Positions 16,813 through 25,500 of a stretch of DNA of 43,483 nt are shown here, one piece after another (within the stretch, counting starts at the first letter, position 1; each line of letters opens with the position of its first letter). The stretch comes from Pirellulaceae bacterium. Its GTDB lineage: Bacteria > Planctomycetota > Planctomycetia > Pirellulales > Pirellulaceae. The DNA is taken from positions 1-43,483 of the forward strand of contig JADHUC010000062.1 of assembly GCA_016784735.1 (NCBI GenBank), in the 5' to 3' direction. The translations under genes were made by a program, and so were the position numbers. The notes beneath the pieces are model-generated. The model saw nothing but the letters and a program-made list of their open reading frames with translations, made no database searches and was not told the origin of the DNA.

Positions 16813-17199
16813 ATGCAATGCCCAGTCTGCGGCAGTAACAAGGTCCGACGCACCGCAACGGCTCACGTCCAGCCCGTCAAGAACAGACGCTGCAAACACT
16901 GTGGAACGATCTGGCGGCCCGCCACGCCCGTTTGGCTGGCCATCGTCTTCCTTCTGCTTGGGACGCCTGTATTCCTGGTTGGATGCTACCCGCTCCTGGA
17001 TGCGGTCAACTGTCTTTCTTCTCGCGTGTCGGGACTGCCCCATCGCGTCACTTGGAACGGCGACATGCTTCCGGTATTCGCTTTCTTCTGGTTCCTTGGC
17101 GCGTTCTGCTTGAACCACGGAGCTGCAGTGCTTCGAGGCCAAGCTGGAAAGCTGCGAATCGTGAAGCCACCAGTATCCAACGAGGGCAAGAGGTCGTAG
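16813..17199 (+). CDS. Zinc-ribbon membrane protein
   Basis: The 128-residue protein begins with a full four-Cys zinc ribbon (CPVC at 3-6, CKHC at 27-30). Two membrane helices follow (about 40-62 and 87-106). The last 35 residues are a basic tail (KLRIVKPPVS) that is duplicated as a gene fragment at 12387-12494. The ribosome site is weak (AGAAGGA about 12 bases upstream). The 161-bp gap before it shows no repeat. The duplicated 3' end together with its downstream tail and R element shows that R travels with the 3' side of this gene. Confidence 0.68.
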   Translation: MQCPVCGSNKVRRTATAHVQPVKNRRCKHCGTIWRPATPVWLAIVFLLLGTPVFLVGCYPLLDAVNCLSSRVSGLPHRVTWNGDMLPVFAFFWFLGAFCLNHGAAVLRGQAGKLRIVKPPVSNEGKRS

Positions 17200-17496
17200 A
17201 TGTCCAGCGATCACAGCGACAGAGGTCGAAGTGCTCAGGAGATTTCAACACGAGAAAGCAGAGGTCACGGAGAAAATGTGCCGCCTCGGTTTCCCGGTGT
17301 CATAGCACTCCGTGATCGAACCTCCAAAGAAACGTGCGTAACTGATGCGTTCTCACAGTAGAGCCGAACCAACAACGACCAACGCGGAAGACCATGACGA
17401 TCCCCGATCAGTGAGAGTCGACCGATGTGCGGGCGAGTCAAACCCGAATGATCGTACGGTTTCCACCCTGGTTCTTTGAAACGGGAGAACAGAAAG
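17200..17496. other. Spacer holding R copy 6
   Basis: This 297-bp spacer starts with the tail shared with 12495-12571 and holds R copy 6 (17325-17364). The rest shows no gene. TTCTTTGAAA recurs at 17473, just before the small gene at 17497. Confidence 0.5.
17325..17364 (+). repeat. R element copy 6
   Basis: The core CGTGCGTAACTGATGCGTTC follows CCAAAGAAA and is trailed by TCACAGTAGAG. It stands about 130 bases past the stop of the zinc-ribbon membrane gene, much as copy 4 stands about 170 bases past the stop of that gene's fragment. Confidence 0.6.
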
Positions 17497-17610
17497 ATGC
17501 TTGTTTCCACCACTTTTTTCCCATTTCCCCCGGACCTTATTGTACCCGGGGCGATCCTTTTTCTCGTGATATGTCTTCTGCTTCGCCTCACCAGAAGCAG
17601 ACAGGATTAG
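17497..17610 (+). CDS. Possible 37-residue single-helix membrane protein
   Basis: This frame encodes MLVSTTFFPFPPDL, then a membrane helix IVPGAILFLVICLLLRL, then a basic tail TRSRQD. GGGAG stands about 10 bases before the ATG. TTCTTTGAAA lies just upstream, as it does near other genes here. The strong positive-inside helix argues for a real small protein, but length alone makes this uncertain. The 295 bp after it hold no gene and end in the promoter-like box at 17865. Confidence 0.4.
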   Translation: MLVSTTFFPFPPDLIVPGAILFLVICLLLRLTRSRQD

Positions 17611-17864
17611 GGCCGCCGTACGAAAGCGCAGTGTGTCGAGATCGCTGACGTTGAGCGGGCGATCTTGCGAATCAACCGCGGGCTGAGAAGAACCGCATAT
17701 GAGGGCAACTAGGCGAAATCCGGAAAAGGTTCTGGCTCAGCCAAATGGGAAAAATCAGCTAACGAATGGTGACGTCCGTGGGGCAACCCTTGCAGTGGCT
17801 CGGCCCTGCTGGCGTCGGTAGGACTCTCTTGTTTGGTTGCGAACGGCGCAGCGCAGCGCCGGGC

Positions 17865-17870
17865 TATACT
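17865..17870 (+). promoter_or_regulatory. Possible -10 box TATACT
   Basis: TATACT stands 35 bases before the start codon of the 17906 gene, behind a GC-rich stretch with a small GGCGC/GCGCC hairpin. No convincing -35 box lies 16-18 bases upstream. Confidence 0.3.
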
Positions 17871-17905
17871 CACTATCACTCAACACTTACTGAAGGAGGA
17901 AATCC

Positions 17906-18238
17906 ATGTCTACACACGTCACATCCAAGTCGGTCGGCCCGCGGCGGCGCCTGGTCGGATGCCTGTCGTTACTGGCGGCGGCCCTGCTGGTGACTATCGG
18001 TGCTTCGACCGCCCGGGCTCAGTTGGGCATGCCACTTACGTTCCAATCCCAGATGCGGACTCAGAGTTACAATCGATCGCTGCAGGGGCGGAACAACGCA
18101 AGCTATGCGGCCATTTCGAGGTCGAGGCGTTTCCTAACACAACGGTCTTCCGCCATCAACAGCGGACGCTCGCCGAGGTACTCGGTGTGGCAGCCTCAGT
18201 GGCGTGCGCGCCGCGGCTGGGGCCGACGCTATCGGTAG
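17906..18238 (+). CDS. Small secreted Arg-rich protein
   Basis: The 110-residue product has an excellent ribosome site (GAAGGAGG 6 bases upstream) and a twin-part signal peptide: a basic start, LSLLAAALLVTIGASTARA, cleavage before QLGM. The mature 70 residues are rich in Arg, Ser and Gln (SRSRRFLTQRSSAINSGRSP) and end WRARRGWGRRYR, so the protein is very basic. It may bind acidic polysaccharide or nucleic acid outside the cell; this is only inference from charge. It is the last gene of the plus-strand array. Confidence 0.65.
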   Translation: MSTHVTSKSVGPRRRLVGCLSLLAAALLVTIGASTARAQLGMPLTFQSQMRTQSYNRSLQGRNNASYAAISRSRRFLTQRSSAINSGRSPRYSVWQPQWRARRGWGRRYR

Positions 18239-18845
18239 GGCGCAGCCCGCGCCGCTGCCAGCGAACCGGCGAATCGGCAGCGCAACGGACGCGATGACTT
18301 CGTTGCAGCGGGGCGCCGGTTCGCGGCAGCGCTCTTGCTGAGCACTCTTGCGGTCATGTCTTTATCACCTGCTGGTCGAATGTGATCACGCTGGAGGTGC
18401 AGGGGGGTGAGTTCACTCTGTTCGGCAGTGCGACCGCAACCACGATCACGGTAAGCGGTGGTAAGTGCTACTACGCATCGAGCGGTACGCTGACGACGGC
18501 GAATGTCTCGAATGGGGGGGTGCTGGACTTCCAGAGGGATAACAGCTCGCGGGGAAGAAAAGGGAAGAAAAGCTGCCATGTGGGAATCGAGCTATTGTAA
18601 CTCGGCGCGTACGGGTAGCGCCGCCGCGTTTTGCGGTTTTTGAAAGAGACCTGGGTCGAGGCGGCTTGTCGCTCACGAGCGATCTCTGTCGATGAAATGA
18701 GGCTGTTCTCGCCAACCTGGTAATACGGGGCTCGGGCCCCACGGTGCCTTATCCGACGTTCAACCTCCGACAGAGCGCCATACTTTTCGACGGGCTTGGC
18801 ACAAACCGGTCTCCCAGCCTGGCACTACCCATGGGGTCAACGACG
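18239..18845. other. Degraded region between array and transposase remnant
   Basis: This 607-bp stretch has no intact gene. It holds a fragment of a repeat-type exported protein at 18382-18600, listed separately. The rest shows only broken frames. Confidence 0.5.
18382..18600 (+). pseudogene. Fragment of a beta-repeat surface or virion-type protein
   Basis: The frame reads VITLEVQGGEFTLFGSAT, ITVSGGKCYYASSGTLTTAN, VSNGGVLDFQRD. This T/S/G-rich strand-turn pattern is that of beta-helix adhesins and of phage-like structural proteins seen in planctomycete genomes. There is no start with a ribosome site, and the frame ends 20 residues later in unrelated sequence. It is a remnant; which parent it came from cannot be told. 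Confidence 0.4.
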
Positions 18846-19517
18846 TTATCCGGTGCTCGCGTCGGACGAAGACGCGTCAGGACCCTGAGCCTCCAAATCG
18901 GATTCTAATCCCGTGATGCCGTAGCGGGCCAGTACGGCCAGCAAGATCTCGCTGATGGCTTGCGGGCCAGTGCGGCGGCTTCGACGGGCACGTTCGCATT
19001 TTTCTTGCAACGGAACCGCTTCCGCTGCCCACTCATATTTCGGAATTTGGTCCGCCGCGTGCGCCATATCGCGCAGTATCACGTGCGGCGGCGTGTGGTG
19101 CTTTTGATGGAACTCCAGCAGCTTGTCGAGTACGTATTGCCGATCCAGACGGCTGGGGTGGTGATACAGACGCCGGCCGCTGACCATTTGAAACACGGTT
19201 CGCACAGCGCGGTTGGCCACGCGACAACGGATGTCACGCGCATCGACGCCACGCTGCTTCCACCAGGCCGACTTCCCGCGGAAGTGAGCGTTGCACTTGA
19301 TCAAATTGTCGGCCACTCGCATCCAGGCCGCTCGCAGCCGTGCATTGCGGAGATGGGCCAGGGGGCCGTCGGCGCGATCCACTCCTTCGCTTTGATACCG
19401 AGAAGGGAACAACCCGGCACGGCCCGTAATCGCCTTGGCATGCGCGTAATGTTCGATGGGCCCCATTTCTCCGGCCAGTTCGCTGGCACTGATCACGTTG
19501 ACGGCCGCGAAGGGCAA
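18846..19517 (-). pseudogene. 5'-truncated IS110/IS116/IS902-family transposase
   Basis: The 223 residues match the C-terminal transposase_20 half of IS110-family enzymes as found in planctomycetes: VNVISASELAGEMGPIEHYA, AKAITGRAGLFPSRYQS, ARLRAAWMRVADNLIKCN, and a C-terminal ILLAVLARYGITG. The N-terminal DEDD (RuvC-like) catalytic half is absent: the frame meets a stop three codons before a TTG at 19517, and no DEDD segment is found in any frame before the next gene. It is therefore a dead remnant. IS110 elements lack typical inverted repeats, so its ends cannot be placed. Confidence 0.8.
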
Positions 19518-19640
19518 CGTTATCTATCATGTGCGGCTGCAAGGGTAACCGTCCGCCGAGCCTGGGAATGCACGGAAGCCGCAGATCGGCCGTGCTGATC
19601 GTGGTCAGCGTTCTGAGAGTAGGACAGAAAGGAGATGTTG

Positions 19641-19954
19641 ATGACAACCTTTAGCTTCTCAAACCATCGCTGTACGGACCTGCTGACCTGCTTGCTGCTG
19701 TTTGCTTCGTGGGTCCATCTGGGTACTCCATGCCGAGGGCAGCGACCGATGCAAGCAAGAACACGATTTTAACCTTTGAAGACGTGAGAAAGGCCAACGA
19801 CGTTGTTGAATGGCAGATTCAAGATCGCAACGGGAAGACAATCCGCAAGGGCGTCCTGGCATTCCCAATTGCTTCTGCTGCTCCCGGGCTGGTCGAGTAC
19901 GTGGTGACGATTGTCCCACCCGAGGCAAAGCAGGAGACTTGTTCACGGCAATAG
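19641..19954 (+). pseudogene. Small secreted gene, apparently frameshifted
   Basis: A start with a good ribosome site (AAAGGAG before ATG 19641) opens a signal peptide, LLTCLLLFASWVHLGTPCRG, but that frame stops at about 19772. From about 19735 a different frame carries a likely mature part: TILTFEDVRKANDVVEW, QIQDRNGKTIRKGVLAFPIA, VEYVVTIVPPEAKQET. Joining the two gives one exported protein of about 100 residues, so a one-base indel near 19735-19755 is likely. Alternatively the second frame alone is used from GTG 19709, without a signal. No family is recognised. Confidence 0.45.
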
Positions 19955-19991
19955 AGAATCTCGACGTGAGAACCAAGTCGCCGGCCATCGA

Positions 19992-22256
19992 CTAGTCTGC
20001 CACGCGGCGAAGATGGACGGCGTCGGCAATGACGAGTCCTTTCGATCCTTCGGCGAGGATTTCGACGAAGCCATCCGTGCCTTCGTCAAAGTCGAACGTG
20101 CCGATTGTCTGCGACTTGGACGGCACAACTCTCACGATCGAATCCCCGTCACGGTGGCGCACTCGCACTCCGAATTCGGTGCCAAGCCGAAATGGAGTCT
20201 CGTCGGCCAATGCCACTTCGTATCGGCCGCTGAGCAGATCAGGGGTGAATCGAACGAATTCGCCAGCCGCTGACCTGCTGCCGTTGGTCAGATAGAAACT
20301 CCCGTGGCCTCGCTTGCCTTTCGGGCATCGGCAGAACCGGTGCCCGACCCAGAAGTACGGCGTTGCGTAGCAGGCATCGTCGCGATCGTCGATCGTTACC
20401 TGCGCGGCCGGACCAGCAGACGGGACGCGGAGCACGATGCGAAAACTCTGTGGCGAGTTGACCGCTCCGGAGCAGACGACGTTGACCTCCGCCGTGTACC
20501 CTCCTTCGCTTAGGCCAGTTGCATCTACACGAACGCTTAGCGATTGGCCGTTTCCTTTGCCGGACGGTTCGATCATGAGCCAGTCAGCGCCCTCCAGATA
20601 CACGATCGACGGACTCTTCATCGCCGGCAGCGTGCCTCCGCCGAGGTTCTCCAGGCGGATAGTCTTCGTTCGTGGCACCGGTTGCGTCGATCGCGCAACA
20701 AACTCTAGAGCGTGAGGTACCGGCCGCGGCACCGTACCATACACGTCGGCGACGGGCACCGGACGACGCCGAAAGGCGATTTCGTCAGGAGCCGACAGGG
20801 CGAGTACGGGCTCGACGACGGATTCGCCGTTTACCGTGATGTGTTGGGTACTGGTGGCTTGGTTCGTTCCGTCGTCTACGACCAGCGTCGCGGGATACAC
20901 ACCGGAACGCGCGAACGCATGCTGTGGCTTCGGGCCGATGGCGAAACCACCGTCGCCGAACGTCCAGTAGTACGACAACTCTGCGCCGTTGGCCCCCGGA
21001 CGCGAACCGCCGGGCGAGAACGTGACTAGTTGGCCCGTTTGGCACGAGGAAAGCGGAGCGATTGTCGCGCGAATCTTACCATCACGAGACTTCCGATCTT
21101 CGAAGATCTGCCAGAAGACGATCCACGGATCCAAGTGCAGAACCTCGGGGCGCTCTTGGGCCAGTTCCGACTGATCGTCGAAGTCGATCGGAAACGCAAT
21201 GGATGATGTAGGCTGAGAAGTCCCTTTTCCCCCTGGGAGAAGGTTAGGATGAGGGTCTTCTGTTCGAGACGGGCCCTCACCCCGGCCCTCTCCCAGAGGG
21301 AGAGGGGGCAAGACGGAGCGGCGTGGCCGGCCCACTTTGAATTCGAAGTGTGTGTGCTCGTGGCTGCCCACGTGTACTCCAGCCGTTGTCGCATACTCGG
21401 TGCCGACGGAAAGAGATGTATCCTCAGGAACCAACAGCTTGATCAAGTGATGTGTCTGCAGAGCCCATACGTCGCCGTTGGGCCAGCGGCGGATGCCTCG
21501 CCAGCGGTTGTTGTTGTGGCCAGCCTTCAGGCTGTTGAAGTAGGCATGAGTGTCGAAACTGATCGGCGCGAACAGCAGGCTGCCTTTCGGATGATTGATG
21601 TCCATTCCCACGTGGCAGGCCTGACCGAGGTACGGTCCCAAGTAGCAGTCGTCGCCGTTGTAGCATCGGCTCACATCGACGTAGTTCTGCCGCTCGTCCA
21701 GCCATGGTCGCGTTTCTTCCGGGCAAATCCGCAACGTGGCGTCATGGATCGCAAAGCGAGCGTCCTTTCGCGGGACGCATTGCAGATTGCCTTTCTTCGG
21801 ATAGCGAACGGGAATCAAGTCGAACACGTCTTTCACGATGTCCGGCCAGATTCGCATACCGTTCACAACGTAGGGCTCGTAGAAACACTCCTGACTGCAC
21901 GCGTAGCGGCGCATTGTCAGTGGCTGGCCGTCGACCTGAATGCGACAATCGAACCGATAGACAATGCCGCCCGGTTCGACTCGTTCGACGATGGCTGCCG
22001 AAGTGTCCAAAAGCACCAGCGTCCGCGTCTGCCCGTTGCGCAGCGCAAACCGGCAGGTATCGCCGTGGTTCATCTCCAGGGCGGTGATCGTGTCTTTCGC
22101 CTGAAGCTCGATCACCTCGGCCGCGTTGGCCTGGCCGTGCATGCAGGTGGCCAGAACAATTGTGCATGCCAGACGAACGGGCAACAGGGCCGACGCCGTC
22201 CGACGGTTCCGTTTAACCGCAAGCCGGAGGCGTGCGCGTCTGCTCGGGCGACACAT
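19992..22256 (-). CDS. Exported M23-like/PKD/golvesin-type protein
   Basis: The 754-residue protein starts at ATG 22256 (TGGAG 8 bases upstream) with a signal peptide (LACTIVLATCMHGQANA). A region at about 205-306 looks like an M23/LytM peptidase: HVGMD (H215, D219) followed by a GSLLFAP strand, and later HTHFEF (H301, H303), which are the usual zinc ligands. A 35-residue repeat-derived insert comes right after it. A PKD domain (about 405-490, SYYWTFGDGG) and a linker with ALEFVARSTQPVPRTKTIRL follow, then a C-terminal golvesin-like domain (about 635-750). Peptidoglycan or surface-polymer cleavage is possible if the zinc site is intact, but other M23 motifs are hard to see. It is downstream of the heparinase-like gene on the same strand, 265 bp apart. 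Confidence 0.75.
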   Translation of the reverse strand: MCRPSRRARLRLAVKRNRRTASALLPVRLACTIVLATCMHGQANAAEVIELQAKDTITALEMNHGDTCRFALRNGQTRTLVLLDTSAAIVERVEPGGIVYRFDCRIQVDGQPLTMRRYACSQECFYEPYVVNGMRIWPDIVKDVFDLIPVRYPKKGNLQCVPRKDARFAIHDATLRICPEETRPWLDERQNYVDVSRCYNGDDCYLGPYLGQACHVGMDINHPKGSLLFAPISFDTHAYFNSLKAGHNNNRWRGIRRWPNGDVWALQTHHLIKLLVPEDTSLSVGTEYATTAGVHVGSHEHTHFEFKVGRPRRSVLPPLPLGEGRGEGPSRTEDPHPNLLPGGKGTSQPTSSIAFPIDFDDQSELAQERPEVLHLDPWIVFWQIFEDRKSRDGKIRATIAPLSSCQTGQLVTFSPGGSRPGANGAELSYYWTFGDGGFAIGPKPQHAFARSGVYPATLVVDDGTNQATSTQHITVNGESVVEPVLALSAPDEIAFRRRPVPVADVYGTVPRPVPHALEFVARSTQPVPRTKTIRLENLGGGTLPAMKSPSIVYLEGADWLMIEPSGKGNGQSLSVRVDATGLSEGGYTAEVNVVCSGAVNSPQSFRIVLRVPSAGPAAQVTIDDRDDACYATPYFWVGHRFCRCPKGKRGHGSFYLTNGSRSAAGEFVRFTPDLLSGRYEVALADETPFRLGTEFGVRVRHRDGDSIVRVVPSKSQTIGTFDFDEGTDGFVEILAEGSKGLVIADAVHLRRVAD
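21222..21322. repeat. Palindromic repeat inserted in frame in a coding region
   Basis: GGCCCTCACCCCGGCCCTCT followed by CCCAGAGGGAGAGGG, together with CCCTGGGAGAAGGTTAGGAT nearby, is a composite palindrome usually found between genes. Here it lies inside the 19992-22256 gene and is translated as PPLPLGEGRGEG and PHPNLLPGGKG without breaking the frame. Its edges are taken from the change in sequence character. Confidence 0.7.
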
Positions 22257-22352
22257 GGCAATAGTCTCCAGGGAACCACGTAGGTGCCTTTCGTGCCAAT
22301 GTGTCACGGCTGCGCTGCGTTGTCAAGCTCGCGCGAACACGACCACACGAGG

Positions 22353-22371
22353 GGCACGATTCCATCGTGCC
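22353..22371. repeat. Perfect hairpin GGCACGAT-TCC-ATCGTGCC
   Basis: An 8-bp perfect stem with a 3-base loop in the 265-bp gap between the two minus-strand genes. It resembles a scattered REP-type element. It could shape or protect the 3' end of the upstream transcript. Confidence 0.5.
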
Positions 22372-22490
22372 AAGGTACGTTGGAAACGAATTGCTGTGAA
22401 CACCTCGCCACTGGTGGACAAGTCGCGGAAAACACACTGGTTACGGAACTCTGCCTCGCAAGAGCCGGCTGAGCCGGCAAGACAGTACGT

Positions 22491-22510
22491 TCCCAGGCCG
22501 GAGCCTGGGA
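22491..22510 (-). terminator. REP-like hairpin after heparinase-like gene
   Basis: TCCCAGGC (22491-22498) and GCCTGGGA (22503-22510) form a perfect 8-bp stem around CGGA, starting 11 bases past the stop of the heparinase-like gene. A GCCGGCT/AGCCGGC pair lies just beyond (about 22463-22478). There is no T tract, so termination is possible but not assured. The CCCAGGC/GCCTGGG palindrome is a scattered repeat type. Confidence 0.45.
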
Positions 22511-22521
22511 GCGAGGTCTCG

Positions 22522-25500
22522 TCAAGGCCCGACGATTTTCAAGTACACGGGACGATCGGCGACGGGAAGCTCCACGGCCGCCCAGCCGTCGGCGATGGTC
22601 TTCGACTTGCCGGCCCAGTTCTTCTTGTCGCCCGATACCTGGATTTGCCGCCCCCGAAGGGAAAGCGTGACGGGCACGTCAGCGTTCACCTCGTAAATGC
22701 CGCTTTCAGCCCGCCGCAGGGACACCGACGTACTCTGCCGCACGACGTCTCCTACGCCGCATTCCCAGAGTCGCAACACGCCCGTTTCGCCAAACGCATC
22801 TCGATTGACCGCCGGGCCATCGTCCAATCGGAATCGGCCTTCGCCCAGGTACGTGGCACGCCAGAACGTTTGACACATCTCGTCCGACGCGACCCAGCCG
22901 GCGCGGTTGTGGTCCAGGTATTCCACGAGCGGACGAAGCGTGGTCGTGACCGTAGACTCGGCGGCGTTGACTTCCTCGATTTGACTGCGGAAGTAGTCGG
23001 CGCCTCGCTTGAGCGTCAGCATGCCGCCGGCTCCCGTGGGCTCTATCGACGTGGCGGTGTAGGTTGTCCAATGATCCGGCACGCCGACTTCGAAAACGCA
23101 GGCACCTTGCCGTTTGGGCCAAGGCTGGTCGATCCACATTTTCCGAGCTTCGTAGTCGATCCGGGTGACGGTGCCGCGGCGCTCGGCGGCATCCGCGGAG
23201 ATCCTCACCAACGGACTGTCAAGCGTTCGGCCTCCCACCAACGTCGCTTGTCGCAGTCCCGCATCGTCGGTCGAGTAGAATGCGAACTCGCCCGCGATCT
23301 TGAGCTTGGATTCGGGAATGTGTCGCAGGCGACCCGAGCGGCCGTCGGCGAAACACACGTCGGTGTGACCATTATGGGTCTTCACCTCCACAGCTACCGA
23401 TCGTCGCGCGTCAGCCTCGTTTTGGGTCACGCGCAATTGCCGACGGCTGGCAATGAACGGTTTGCCCACATACGGTTCGATTAGAGCGACGAACACCCTG
23501 GGCGTCGACACGGACGCCTCTGCTGTGCGGACCATCAAATTTGTGAAATGGTATTTCCATTGGCGGCACACGAACTCGCCTCGAAGAGCCCGCATTCCGC
23601 CGGCGCCGAGTAGATGCAATCGCGTGTACTTTCGCGGCGAGTTGGGATCGTAGTTCTTTCGCAACAGCTCCTTCTCACCGGCTCCGGGTCCGTCGACCTC
23701 GCGAATCAACTGCCAGGTCGCCTCCAACGTGTCCGGCGCGTCGCCTGCAGAATTCAATTCGGGCATCAACTTGAATCGGCTTAAGTACTCGGCCTCGTCG
23801 GTGCCTTCAGCCGGTGGCTTCACCTTCGTCGCATTCCAAGTGAAATCGTCGTTCAGCGGTCCGTGGAAGCAGTAGGTATGCCGCTGACCGCCGCCAACGC
23901 GGAACACATCGAGCACGTACGAGTTCGGCGTCGTCACGTCGCCGGGCAACTCCGCGGTCGGAAGCTGCCCCGCGGGCGGCAACTTCTCTGACCCGTCGCC
24001 TTCGTCCACATCTACCAGGGCAATTTGCCGTCGAAACAAACCTACGCCTTCCGGCGGCGCAACGTTGGCCGCCAGGTATCGTGCACCGGCATGATCGGCC
24101 AACGCGGTGGCCCACGAATGGCGAAACGCCGTATGGCCGTCCACTTGGACGAGATTGTGTACACGCGTCGTCCGATCGCTTGGCACCGAGTAACCTGGAC
24201 GCTGGCCACCATCAATCGTCATCGGCAGTCCGTGAGCGGCCACTTGCAGGTCCAGCGAATCGTAGTGTTCGTGTCCCACGCCAAAGCCTAGCCGCAAGTA
24301 CGCGGCGCGGCGAAAGCGATAATCGTCGTGCTGGTGCCCGGTCTCCAGGACGCCGGCCCACATGGGCAGGACGCGCGAGCGGCTTTCCAGCCAGGGCGCA
24401 CGCGCCTGCCGCTCGGCAGCCTTCTCGATCTCGGACCATTGCTGGTCAGTCTCGTCGGCGCGGTCCAAATAATGCCGCGTGACGAAGGCGAACTTCGGGT
24501 CTTGCGTCCATCGCCATCCGTTCCGGGCGAAGCCCAAGTCGCGAAGCGTGTGGCCAGGTACTTTGTCCGGACCGCAAACATCGCCGATGCGCAAGAAATC
24601 GCCCCCGGCAACGACGTTGTCCAGTCGCCAATAGCAGTGCGCGGCCGGTTTGGGATAACGGCGCGAGTCCGACAGGTCGAACTTCGAGCTACCGCCTGTT
24701 TTCAAGTACATATCCAACGATGAAGCGACGCGCAACGCGCCTTCGCCTTGAGCGTAATAGGTCGATCCGACGACCTCGGTCCCTTCTCGCGTACAACCAC
24801 TGATCATCGCATCTTGAACACCGGCGACCGGCAACGGGTAGATGAACGTACGCGAGAACAGCCATTCCATCCACGGATCGGTTACCTGGCGGTTACCAAC
24901 CACAGTTGCCAGATTGGCGATGTCCACGACGTCCGTGTGGTAGTGATAACGCATAATCCGCTTGGCCACGGTCTGAACCAAGTAGACGTCGATCAAGCGA
25001 ATCACATCCTCGGGTGTCTTCACCCATGGCACGAACCGTCCGACCGATTCGGCCAACAACCGGTTGTCGCGAATGAAATCGAACAGCTCGTCGTACTGGA
25101 ACATGATCGGCTTGACGTACAGCGGGTAGTGCGGCAGGAAGTTGGCCAATGTGAAACGGCGGCGACAGCTTGCGTCGCGGTTGAACGGGCCGGGGTCGTG
25201 GACCGTGTTGCTCGAGTACTCGGAGAAATCGAGCGTTGGGAAGGCATAGGCGTAGCGGACCAGCGCGAGCGCCGCGTCGTGAGCGTCGTCCCGATTACCT
25301 CGCTGCTTGTACAGTTTGAGAGACCGACCGACATTCTGGTAGTATCCGCGATTCAACTCATGTACGCGGTTTCCGATGGGCGACCACACGGCTCCCTCCT
25401 CGGGCTTGGCCGCGTCCGGGAAGTACAATCCGGCGCCATCGTCTTTCAACGGATACGGGTCGGGAAGCGGCCGGTTGTTGTGCAGGTCGTCTGCGGTGTA

